In this document: one piece after another, positions 24,285 to 32,307 of the stretch
Layout: every line of letters begins with the position of its first letter
How positions within the stretch are numbered: the stretch's first letter is position 1
Assembly (NCBI GenBank): GCA_016209205.1
Contig: JACQWQ010000070.1
Coordinates: forward strand, 1-45,722
Direction: 5' to 3'
Length of the DNA: 45,722 bases
Origin: Chloroflexota bacterium
Lineage (GTDB): Bacteria; Chloroflexota; Anaerolineae; UBA4142; SHND01
Made by a program: the position numbers and the translations under genes
Notes under the pieces: generated by a model
The model's input: only the letters and a program-made list of their open reading frames with translations
What the model was told of the DNA's origin: nothing
The model's database searches: none

Positions 24285-25232
24285 ATGACCATACCAAGTC
24301 TTGCAAGACCAACGCTGGGCGATCGAATTCACGAGAACTGGCGGCTGGCGCGCCAGAACAAGATTGCCTACTTGTTCATCTTGCCTCTGCTAGTCTACTT
24401 TATTGTGTTTGTGCTGTATCCGCTCGCCCGCACAATCGGCTTGAGTTTTTACCGCTACGAATTCCTTCGTCCCGACCGCGTGAAATTCATCGGACTGGAC
24501 AATTACATCAGGTTAGCTCAAGATTCCCAGATGTGGGACAGCGCAGTCGTGGCAATCACCTTCACTCTCTGGTATGTGCCGATCAGCACCCTCCTGGCGT
24601 TGGTCGTGGCATTAGTGCTTGACCGCGTAGCGCAAAAGTATCTCGCCACGATATACCGCGCGATCTTTTACTTTCCGGTCGTTCTCCCCGCCGCGATCAT
24701 CTTCATCGTGTGGCAGTGGATCTTCGACCCGACCTGGGGCGTGATGAATCATCTCTTGATAGATGTGCTGCGTATCCCCTGGCCCTGGCAGGGCTGGCTC
24801 TCGGATCCCAATACCGCGCTGGGATCGCTCGTGTTTATGAGCGTGTGGCGCCTCATGGGCGTGACGATGATGCTCTTCCTAGTGGGGCTTGCTAACATTT
24901 CCATAGAACTCATCGAAGCCGCGCGTATTGATGGAGCAAGTGAGTGGCAGTTGCTGCGCCACATCACGCTTCCGCTGCTTCGCCCGACCTTCCTGGTGAT
25001 CCTGGTGCTGCGCTTGCAGACTTTGGGATTGACTGTCGAACCATTAGTGATGACGCAAGGCGGTCCCGTCCGCTCGACGATGACTTATGGCTTGCAAGCG
25101 TACTACATCGCCTTCCGCGATAAGAACTGGGATCAGGGGTACGCCGCCGCTTGGTTCCTGGTCCTGGGAATTGTGTCCTCGTTGTTGGCTTTCCTGGGCT
25201 GGAAGTTCCTGCGCGGACGCGAGGCAGAGTAA
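24285..25232 (+). CDS. Sugar-type ABC transporter permease (MalF/UgpA class)
   Basis: A 315-residue inner-membrane permease with about six helices, opening with AYLFILPLLVYFIVFVLYPL. The EAA loop that contacts the ATPase is EAARIDGASEWQLLRHITLP. GAGAGGGAGACCC lies just before the ATG at 24285; a start at 24204 is in the hairpin region and rejected. Together with the next gene it makes the channel. No cognate ATPase (MsmK/MalK type) is in the window; such transporters often borrow a shared ATPase from elsewhere. Confidence 0.93.
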   Translation: MTIPSLARPTLGDRIHENWRLARQNKIAYLFILPLLVYFIVFVLYPLARTIGLSFYRYEFLRPDRVKFIGLDNYIRLAQDSQMWDSAVVAITFTLWYVPISTLLALVVALVLDRVAQKYLATIYRAIFYFPVVLPAAIIFIVWQWIFDPTWGVMNHLLIDVLRIPWPWQGWLSDPNTALGSLVFMSVWRLMGVTMMLFLVGLANISIELIEAARIDGASEWQLLRHITLPLLRPTFLVILVLRLQTLGLTVEPLVMTQGGPVRSTMTYGLQAYYIAFRDKNWDQGYAAAWFLVLGIVSSLLAFLGWKFLRGREAE

Positions 25233-25244
25233 GGGAGGAAAACC

Positions 25245-26138
25245 ATGGTTGCAATACCTCAAACATATCGGCCCAGGTCAGGGCTAGCGCCGGATCGTTC
25301 TCGTCGTTACCTGAGCGGAACATTGAAACACGCCTTCTTGATCGGGCTGGCGCTTTATGCGCTTACGCCTTTCCTGTGGTTGGCCGGGATCGCTCTGCGC
25401 CCGGTCTCGGAAACCTACACTACGCCAATGCCACTTCTGCCCCGCACTCTGACGTTTGAGAACTTTGACTATGTGTGGCGCAGAGTGCCAGACCTGATAC
25501 TCATCTACCGGAACAGCATCGTCATCACGGGTGTTACCGTCGTCTCCGTAATCATCCTCACGTCATTGGCTGGCTATGCCTTTGCCCGGCTGAAATTTCC
25601 AGGACGGAACATCATCTTCTGGACAGTCCTGGTGACGATGTTCATGCCCCAGACGTTGAACATTCCCGCGCTTTACCAACTCATCAGCGGGTTGAATCTT
25701 TTGGACACCTGGCCGGGCTTGTTCCTCCCCTACACTGCGTACTTTTTGCCCTTGAACCTCTTCCTCATGCGCAGCGCGTTCGAGAGCATCCCTAAGGATC
25801 TGGAAGATGCTGCCATCATTGATGGCTGTTCGAACTGGCGACTGTTCTGGCAAGTGATGATGCCGCTGGCAGCCAGTTCCACTGTGACCGTCGGCATTTT
25901 TACTTTCGTCCCGGTGTGGGGCGAGTTCCTCTTTGCCTTTACGTTCACTAGCACACTTGAGGCGATGCCGCTGGGTGTCGGCATCAAATTGCTGCAGCCC
26001 GGTCCCGCGTCCGGCGAGTGGACGTTTCCTGTTGGCGCCTCCGCGGCATTGCTGGCTTTTATCCCGGCAATCATCATTTACATTGGCTTCCAGCGCTGGT
26101 TTACCAAGGGGTTGCTGGAAGGCGCGCTCAAGTTCTAA
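25245..26138 (+). CDS. Sugar-type ABC transporter permease (MalG/UgpE class)
   Basis: A 297-residue permease, six predicted helices, with the EAA loop EDAAIIDGCSNWRLFWQ and a charged C-terminal YIGFQRWFTKGLLEGALKF end typical of MalG partners. GGGAGG lies just upstream. It starts 12 bases after the previous gene. It is followed 10 bases later by a NagB-like gene, so transport and catabolism form one transcription unit. Confidence 0.93.
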   Translation: MVAIPQTYRPRSGLAPDRSRRYLSGTLKHAFLIGLALYALTPFLWLAGIALRPVSETYTTPMPLLPRTLTFENFDYVWRRVPDLILIYRNSIVITGVTVVSVIILTSLAGYAFARLKFPGRNIIFWTVLVTMFMPQTLNIPALYQLISGLNLLDTWPGLFLPYTAYFLPLNLFLMRSAFESIPKDLEDAAIIDGCSNWRLFWQVMMPLAASSTVTVGIFTFVPVWGEFLFAFTFTSTLEAMPLGVGIKLLQPGPASGEWTFPVGASAALLAFIPAIIIYIGFQRWFTKGLLEGALKF

Positions 26139-26148
26139 AGGAGAACCC

Positions 26149-26994
26149 ATGCGCGACTATTACGCCATCCCTGCTGCTGACTTCAGCCAGCACAGTCGAA
26201 TCCAATTTCAGTTTGTAGAGACCCACGAAGATTTGTGTCGTGTCGTCGCACGCGAACTCGTTGACCTGATCAAGTCCAATCGCGCCAAAGGACAGATGAC
26301 CAAAGTCATCTTGCCGGTGGGACCGCTAGACTATGGTGCGTTCGCGGATTTGTGCAACCAAGAAGGCGTCAGCTGCGAATCGCTCGTCATCATCTCCATG
26401 GACGAGTACTGCGACCGCAGCGGCAAAGCCATTCCCTTCGATCACCTGCTGAGTTTTCGCGCGTTTTACCAACATAACCTGCTCGACCGCCTCGACCGCG
26501 ACAAGCGACTGCCGCCCGACCAGTTGATTCTGCCTGACTCGCAAGACCTGGGATTGGTGCAGCGCGAGCTGCAAAAATTTGGCGCGATTGACGTGACCTA
26601 CGGCGGTATGGGCATCAACGGCCACTTTGCCTTCAACAGCCCTCCGCGCGAGGAGGTTGATCTGGAGACGTTCAAAACGACATCGGTACGCATTGTCGAA
26701 CTGTGTGAGAGCGACATCGTGCAGATGGCGATGGGCGGCACCGGCGGCAATCTGGAAATCATCCCGCCGAAAGCGTGTACGCTGGGGATGCGTGAATTGC
26801 TGAGCGCGAGACAGATCCACCTGACTTTTATGCGCTCGTGGCACGCGGGAGTATTACGGCGCGCGCTCTTCGGTCCGGTGACTCCGACGTTTCCGGGTTC
26901 TTTGGTTCAAACTCACCCCAACGTCAAAGCCACGATTACCTCACTCGCGGCTCAAGTACCTCCGCTGAGCATTTTGCAGCAACCAGACAAATGA
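26149..26994 (+). CDS. NagB-like (glucosamine-6-phosphate deaminase family) protein, copy 1
   Basis: A 281-residue member of the NagB/SIS-like isomerase-deaminase fold. The MDEYCDRSG segment keeps the proton-transfer aspartate (Asp72 in E. coli NagB). The second active-site loop reads GGMGINGHFAFNSPP against GVGNDGHIAFNEP in NagB: the aspartate (141) is Asn and the glutamate (148) is Ser, while His143 is kept. So it may not be a normal deaminase. AAAGGAG lies before the ATG at 26149; the frame continues upstream over the permease gene but is not used. Its TGA overlaps the next ATG (ATGA). It may isomerise or bind another sugar phosphate or ring-opened sugar. Confidence 0.8.
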   Translation: MRDYYAIPAADFSQHSRIQFQFVETHEDLCRVVARELVDLIKSNRAKGQMTKVILPVGPLDYGAFADLCNQEGVSCESLVIISMDEYCDRSGKAIPFDHLLSFRAFYQHNLLDRLDRDKRLPPDQLILPDSQDLGLVQRELQKFGAIDVTYGGMGINGHFAFNSPPREEVDLETFKTTSVRIVELCESDIVQMAMGGTGGNLEIIPPKACTLGMRELLSARQIHLTFMRSWHAGVLRRALFGPVTPTFPGSLVQTHPNVKATITSLAAQVPPLSILQQPDK

Positions 26995-28162
26995 GCAAAC
27001 AACTTTCACCCCGCGAACGCGCGCTCACCGCGCTCAAACGCCAAGTGCCGGATCGCGTGCCCAAATTCGCTGATTTCAGCGCGGCGGTGTACGACACGTT
27101 CGTTGCTAAAACTGGCGCGCCGCCGCCACTCAAATCACCTTGGTCGGTGTGGACGGGGCGCCCGACCGTCACGTTCGAGCAAGACGGCGGGCTTTCGGAT
27201 CCAGCCAACTACTTTGGCTACGATGTCCGCATCATCGAGTTTGGCGACACGCGGCTCGAGTACGATTTTTCCAACTATCTGCCGCGCGATTTGCCGCGAG
27301 AACGAACGCGCATTGACGAATGGGGCATCGCGGAAGTCAAACTCGCGAGTGGCATTTCCGATTTTGTGCGACCACTTGCCTTGTCGCAATCGTTATCGGA
27401 TATCGAAAAATTTCCTTTCCCCGATGTGACCGCGCCCTATCGCCGCGAAATCGCGCGGCAGCGCATTCAGCAAGTGCAAGCGAAGGGCTATGCGGCTGTT
27501 GGCTGGCCCCCCTTCGTCGGCGGAACATTTTTCGAAACGGCATGGAGATTGCGCGGGTTGGACACCTTTTTGATAGACCTGCTCTGCTCTCCAATCAAGA
27601 ATTCGCAGAATGCTTGCTCGACAAAATCACTCAGTTGAGTACCTCGAACGCTTGCTTCCTCGCCGAGTGCGGTGTGGATATTTTGCTGACTGGCGATGAC
27701 GTGGGGATGCAGGATCGTTTGATGATCAGCCCTTCAATGTGGCGCAGGTGGCTCAAGCCGCGTTACGCCGAACTCATCGCGCGCGTCAAGGCGATCAATC
27801 CGAGCACGCTGATCTTTTATCACAGCGATGGCTTTATCGAACCCATCATCCCAGAGTTGATCGAAATCGGCGTCGAGATATTGAATCCAGTGCAGCCCGA
27901 GTGCATGGATCCGGTGAAACTCAAAAAGCAATTTGGCGATCGGCTCGCCTTCTGGGGTACGATTGGGACACAGACGACTTTTCCTTACGCTACGCCGACT
28001 GAACTCAAGGCGCTGGTGAAAGAGCGCATCGAAACGGTCGGGCGCGGCGGCGGTTTCTTGATCGCACCAACGCACAAACTGCAGGCCGACGTGCCGTGGG
28101 AAAACATCGAAGCGTTCTTCCAAGCCGTAGAGGAATATGGGCATTATGATTCAACTCCCTGA
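26991..28162 (+). pseudogene. UroD-family protein (methyltransferase-like), frameshifted by a 5-bp duplication
   Basis: The first part (26991-27588) reads RERALTALKRQVPDRVPKF, PANYFGYDVRIIEFGDTRLE and FETAWRLRGLDTFLIDLL. The rest, in another frame to 28162, reads NQEFAECLLDKITQLS, FLAECGVDILLTGDDVGMQD, FYHSDGFIEPIIPELIEIGV and LAFWGTIGTQTTFPYATP. This is the uroporphyrinogen-decarboxylase-like family that includes corrinoid methyltransferases and sugar-cluster proteins. At 27580-27589 the string TGCTC occurs twice in tandem; removing one copy rejoins the frames to a 388-residue protein. The usual zinc motif HxCG is HSDG here. Start overlaps the previous gene by four bases. Could be a real mutation, a phase-variable site or an assembly error. 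Confidence 0.88.
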
Positions 28163-29003
28163 TTATCTCATGCTGCCGCCCGATCGCTTACAATCTGCTG
28201 CGCGAGTCCGGCTGGAAATCGTTCCTGACCTGCCCGCGTTGTTCCATCATTTCGCGCGCAGCATTGCGGACGAGATCAAAGCGAACAATCGCGCGAGAAA
28301 CCCAACGCGCGTGATTCTACCAGTGGGTCCGATCGATCAATACCCCATCCTCGCGCGTATCTGCAACGAAGAGCGCATCAGTTGGCGCGAGGTGTTCACA
28401 TTCAACATGGACGAGTACTGCGATTGGCAGGGACGCGCAGTGCCGATTGATCATCCGCTCAGTTTTCGCCGGGCGATGCACGAACTGCTCTTCGACCAAC
28501 TCGATCCGAAACTGCGAATTCCACCTGACCAGATTCACTTTCCCGATCCGCTGAACCTGGATCAGATCGGCGAGCAGATTGCACAAGTCGGCGGCATAGA
28601 CACGTGCTACGGGGGAATCGGTTATCACGGACACGTCGCGTTCAACGAGCCGCCGATTTCGCGTTGGTACAAACTCACGCCGGAAGAATTTCGCAATTCG
28701 TCGACGCGCATCGTGCCGCTCGCGCCGGAGACAGTGGTGATGAACAGCATTCGCTCTACCGGCGGCAACCCTGCCGCTCTACCGCCGATGGGGGTGACGA
28801 TTGGCATGCGCGATATCTGGGCGTCGAGAAGGATTCGTTTGTATTGCCAGGGCGGGACATGGCAGCGCACTGTGCTTCGCATTGCACTGATGGGCAATGC
28901 GGGCGTGGACTATCCGGTGACTTTGCTGCAAGGTCATCCCAATTATGTGTTCATCGCCGATGAAAACACCGCGCAGCCTCCGACTCTCAATCTCGCAGCG
29001 TGA
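28137..29003 (+). CDS. NagB-like (glucosamine-6-phosphate deaminase family) protein, copy 2
   Basis: A 288-residue relative of the gene at 26149, with the same layout: VILPVGPIDQYP, TFNMDEYCDWQGRAVPIDHP, and the loop GGIGYHGHVAFNEPP. Here the glutamate of NEPP is present but the residue equivalent to Asp141 is His (GYHGH). It keeps the MDEY aspartate and His143. So the two paralogues have lost different catalytic residues. ATG at 28137 follows AGGA closely; an alternative ATG at 28146 is possible. It overlaps the end of the broken UroD gene by 26 bases. Confidence 0.8.
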   Translation: MGIMIQLPDYLMLPPDRLQSAARVRLEIVPDLPALFHHFARSIADEIKANNRARNPTRVILPVGPIDQYPILARICNEERISWREVFTFNMDEYCDWQGRAVPIDHPLSFRRAMHELLFDQLDPKLRIPPDQIHFPDPLNLDQIGEQIAQVGGIDTCYGGIGYHGHVAFNEPPISRWYKLTPEEFRNSSTRIVPLAPETVVMNSIRSTGGNPAALPPMGVTIGMRDIWASRRIRLYCQGGTWQRTVLRIALMGNAGVDYPVTLLQGHPNYVFIADENTAQPPTLNLAA

Positions 29004-29010
29004 CGCGACA

Positions 29011-30168
29011 ATGAACTCGCGCGAACGGATCGAAGCGATCTGGAAACGAACGAAACCCGACCGCGTTCCCTGGACGCCGATGCTTGGCGATAGTTATCTG
29101 CGTTCGATGCCGCGCTACTATGACCGCTTGACGCCAGAGCAGCAGCAAGCCCTCAGAACGAGTTACAAGTATCCATCGCTCGCGCCTCTGCCAAGCACGC
29201 TGGGTTTCCAGGAAATCATCATTTGGGAAATGATCAGAGACGTGCGCGGCGATGTGCTCGCGTCAGTTGCGACGGTCGAGGTGGTGGACGAGCAGGTACA
29301 GATTCGAGCGCAAGTCGGCAGAGATAAGGAGACCGCGTTCGTCTTTCAAACACCCTGGGGTGAACTGCGCGAAGTGGTCGCGGGCAGCGGCTCTGCCGAA
29401 ACGGTTTATCGAGTCCGCTTTGCGATTGCGGAGCGACGCGAGTACGAGATCATGACTCGCGTTCTGCAACATCGGCGTTACCGACCGCGCTATGAACGTT
29501 ACGCAGAAAAGCAGATGGCTCTGGGCGACAAAGGCGCGTGCGTCGTCGCCGGACCCGATCAACCGCTCGTTTCGCTTTTTCGCGTGCGCGATCCCGCTGA
29601 ACTGATTTTCGACCTGGCCGACGAGCCAGACCGCATGAAGGCGCTACTTGACCTGTTGCACGCGCGGGCAAGCGAAGCGTATCGGCTCATCGCGAAAGGA
29701 CCAGGGCGAGCCGTGTTGACTGGCATGGCTTTTATGACCACGCAACTGATCTCTCCGCGAATTTTCGAAAAGTACGTGATGCCCTACCTTGCCGAGTACG
29801 TGCAAACATTGCACGCCGAAGATAAAATCCTGATCTGTCACATGTGCGGGCATATTCGCCGATTGCTGCCGATGCTGCGCGAAGCCGGAATTGACGGCAT
29901 CGAATCGCTCACGAGTCCGCCAATTGGGGACACCGCTTTGGAAACATTCTGGCGCGAGTTAGGCGCGCGAGCCATCCTCATTGGCGGCGTTGACGTTAAT
30001 TTGTTGTTGCGAGGCACGCCGGATCAATTGCGCGCGCATGTCCATGACGTGCTCAAACGCACGGTCGGTTATCCGCACATTCTGAGTTCAGCCGACGAAG
30101 TACCTTTTGGCACGCCCACCGAGAACCTGTTGGCGGTAGCAGAGGCGGCGAGGGAATTTAGCGACTGA
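29011..30168 (+). CDS. UroD-family methyltransferase-like protein
   Basis: A 385-residue protein of the uroporphyrinogen decarboxylase-like superfamily: RERIEAIWKRTKPDRVPW at the N-terminus, AGPDQPLVSLFRVRDPAELI, and near the C-terminus ICHMCGHIRRLLPMLREAG, where H-M-C-G-H fits the zinc-binding HxCG of MtaA/MtbA-type methylcobalamin:thiol methyltransferases. It ends with VGYPHILSSADEVPFGTPTENL. It keeps the zinc motif, unlike the first UroD gene. A corrinoid protein gene at 33942 may be its methyl donor or acceptor, though 3.8 kb away. It follows the second NagB-like gene after 7 bases. ATG at 29011 is the first that matches the family start. Confidence 0.85.
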   Translation: MNSRERIEAIWKRTKPDRVPWTPMLGDSYLRSMPRYYDRLTPEQQQALRTSYKYPSLAPLPSTLGFQEIIIWEMIRDVRGDVLASVATVEVVDEQVQIRAQVGRDKETAFVFQTPWGELREVVAGSGSAETVYRVRFAIAERREYEIMTRVLQHRRYRPRYERYAEKQMALGDKGACVVAGPDQPLVSLFRVRDPAELIFDLADEPDRMKALLDLLHARASEAYRLIAKGPGRAVLTGMAFMTTQLISPRIFEKYVMPYLAEYVQTLHAEDKILICHMCGHIRRLLPMLREAGIDGIESLTSPPIGDTALETFWRELGARAILIGGVDVNLLLRGTPDQLRAHVHDVLKRTVGYPHILSSADEVPFGTPTENLLAVAEAAREFSD

Positions 30169-30179
30169 AGGAGATGGAA

Positions 30180-31187
30180 ATGACACTAGGAGTGGGAATT
30201 CTCGGCACCGGAAATGTCTCCACCGAACACATCAATGCCTACATGCGCAATCCGCACACGGAGATCGTGGCGCTGTGCAATCGCACGCGCGAAGGAGCAG
30301 AAAAACGCGCGGCGCTCTTGAATTTATCGTGCGACATTTACACCGACCTGGACGCGTTTCTCCGCGATGATCGCATTCAACTCATCTCGATCTGCACGCC
30401 GAATGATTTGCACGCCGAGCACACCATCGCCGCGGCGCAAGCCGGCAAGCATGTGCTCATCGAAAAGCCCGTCGCGCTCAATTTGGATGATCTGCGCGCG
30501 ATGGATGTAGCCGTGCGAAACGCCGGCGTGCGCTCGCTCGTTTCGTTCGTGCTGCGCCGCAATCCGCTCTTGCGAATTCTCCGGCGGCAAATCGAGGATG
30601 ACGCCATCGGCGAGATTTTCATGGCAGAGGTGGATTACTGGCACAGCACTCCGCGCGCAACGCCGGAGCATTGGACGTCGAAGAAGACCAGCGCGGGCAG
30701 CGTCTTTCTCATGGGCGGCTGCCACGCGGTCGACGCCGCGCGCTTTTTGGTTGACGCGGAGATTGTCGAGGTGAGCGCGTATGCGACGCGAGGCAAAGGG
30801 CGCCCGCACTTTGATTACGATCCCACAACCCTCGCGCTGGTTCGTTTTGCAAGTGGCGCCATCGGCAAAATTTCGGCGTGCATGGAATGCGAGATGCCTT
30901 ATGCGTTCAACATCGTGCTGATGGGGCACAAGGGGACGTTGTGGGACAATCGCATCTGGTCGCACAAGTTGGCGGGACAAACCGGTTTTGCGACGCTGCC
31001 AACCATCACGCCGAGCAGCGGCGATGTCACGCATCATCCCTTTCAGCAAGAGGTGGACGATTTCGTGGATGGCATTTTAAGCAATCGCCCGGTGCCGCCG
31101 GATTTAGCGGACGCGGTCAAGACGCACGAGGTCGTGCTGGCAATCGATCGCTCCGCAGAGACCGGGAAACCAGTTTCAGTGCAATGA
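30180..31187 (+). CDS. Gfo/Idh/MocA-family NAD(P)-dependent oxidoreductase
   Basis: A 335-residue sugar or inositol-type dehydrogenase. The Rossmann turn is GVGILGTGNVSTEH; the EKP loop is HVLIEKPVALN; the catalytic His region is GSVFLMGGCHAVDAARFL. AAGGAG lies 6 bases before ATG 30180 and only 0-1 bases before ATG 30174, so 30180 is chosen. It probably oxidises a hydroxyl of the imported sugar or a derivative. It is 11 bases downstream of the second UroD-type gene and belongs to the same operon. Confidence 0.9.
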   Translation: MTLGVGILGTGNVSTEHINAYMRNPHTEIVALCNRTREGAEKRAALLNLSCDIYTDLDAFLRDDRIQLISICTPNDLHAEHTIAAAQAGKHVLIEKPVALNLDDLRAMDVAVRNAGVRSLVSFVLRRNPLLRILRRQIEDDAIGEIFMAEVDYWHSTPRATPEHWTSKKTSAGSVFLMGGCHAVDAARFLVDAEIVEVSAYATRGKGRPHFDYDPTTLALVRFASGAIGKISACMECEMPYAFNIVLMGHKGTLWDNRIWSHKLAGQTGFATLPTITPSSGDVTHHPFQQEVDDFVDGILSNRPVPPDLADAVKTHEVVLAIDRSAETGKPVSVQ

Positions 31188-31189
31188 AC

Positions 31190-31253
31190 CTCCACGAAGG
31201 ACGCGAAGATTCACTATGATTTTTTTTCGTGTTTCTTCGTGTCCTTCGTGGAG
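31190..31253. repeat. Inverted-repeat element with 19-bp arms
   Basis: CTCCACGAAGGACGCGAAG (31190-31208) and CTTCGTGTCCTTCGTGGAG (31235-31253) are complementary with one mismatch, enclosing 26 bases with a T-tract. It is another non-coding dyad element and may fold as a terminator-like or processing hairpin between the oxidoreductase and the amidohydrolase. Confidence 0.8.
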
Positions 31254-31266
31254 AAATTTATTTTCG

Positions 31267-32307
31267 ATGACAAATCTCGACTTTTCTTCATTCGCCAATC
31301 TGCCCATCCTCGATGGCCACACGCATGTGTGGGCGGGCTTTGAGCCACAACTTCTTTGGGAGACACTGCAACAATCAGGAGCGCGTCGGTGCAACGCGCT
31401 CTCGGTGGGCTATCTGCCGGTGACAGACCCGGCAAAAGGCACGCTTAACGACGAGGTGTTGAAATTCAAGTCGCTCTCCAATAATCGCGCGTATGGATTT
31501 GGCGCGTTAGACTACACGGCGCATTTTCACGGCGAGGGGTTGCGCCCAGACGATCTCGTCGCGCAGGTGAGCAAACTTGAAGAACTGGGATTCGACGGTG
31601 TCAAGATGTGGGAAGGCAAGCCATCGGTCTATGTCCTCTTGCCGGACCGATTGGAAGAACCGCTATACGCTCCCTTCTTCGCGTGGATGGAAGAACGCCG
31701 CTTTCCTCTCTTGATGCATCTCGCCGATGCACCGCGCTTTTGGGATCCATCGCGCGTGGGACTCGACCCGTGGTCGTTCGCCGACAGCCGCTATCCAACT
31801 CGCGTCGAGATGTACGCCGAACTGGAACGCATCCTGGATCGCCATCCGCGCCTTGTGCTCATCCTCGCGCATTTCCTTTTTCTATGGAACGAGTTGGACG
31901 AGGCGGCGCGATTGCTCGATCGTCATCCATCGGTCGCATTTGATTTGACACCGGCAGTCGAGGGGTATGTGCAATTGAGTCAGAACGCGGGCGCCGCGCG
32001 TGAGTTTTTCATTCGATATCAAGACCGCTTGATCTATGGGACCGATGTGGGCGCGGGGCCTGTGGTCAATCCTGCCGTTTCGTTTGATAAAACAAAAGAA
32101 GCCGGGCAGCCGTGGCTCGTCCGGACTTGGCTCGAATCCACCGGCAGCATCACTTTGCCATCTGGCGTCGGGGCAGTCACGAATCAGTTTGTCGGCAAAC
32201 GCTTGCGCGGAATCGCGCTGCCGCTTGACGTCTTGGAGAAAATCTACTGGCGCAACTTTGAACGCATGGTTGGCTCCAAGCCGCGTGAATCAACTCACAA
32301 TGGCTAA
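31267..32307 (+). CDS. Amidohydrolase-family (TIM-barrel) hydrolase
   Basis: A 346-residue amidohydrolase_2-type protein. ILDGHTHVWAGF is the metal-binding HxH strand; LLMHLADAPRF, LVLILAHFLF and LIYGTDVGAGP provide the later His and Asp positions. These enzymes are lactonases, decarboxylases or deaminases using one zinc or another divalent metal. The ATG at 31267 lies just after the inverted-repeat element and has no clear ribosome site; a longer start at 31216 lies inside the repeat. It overlaps the LarA-like gene by 8 bases. The role could be opening a lactone produced by the oxidoreductase. Confidence 0.85.
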   Translation: MTNLDFSSFANLPILDGHTHVWAGFEPQLLWETLQQSGARRCNALSVGYLPVTDPAKGTLNDEVLKFKSLSNNRAYGFGALDYTAHFHGEGLRPDDLVAQVSKLEELGFDGVKMWEGKPSVYVLLPDRLEEPLYAPFFAWMEERRFPLLMHLADAPRFWDPSRVGLDPWSFADSRYPTRVEMYAELERILDRHPRLVLILAHFLFLWNELDEAARLLDRHPSVAFDLTPAVEGYVQLSQNAGAAREFFIRYQDRLIYGTDVGAGPVVNPAVSFDKTKEAGQPWLVRTWLESTGSITLPSGVGAVTNQFVGKRLRGIALPLDVLEKIYWRNFERMVGSKPRESTHNG

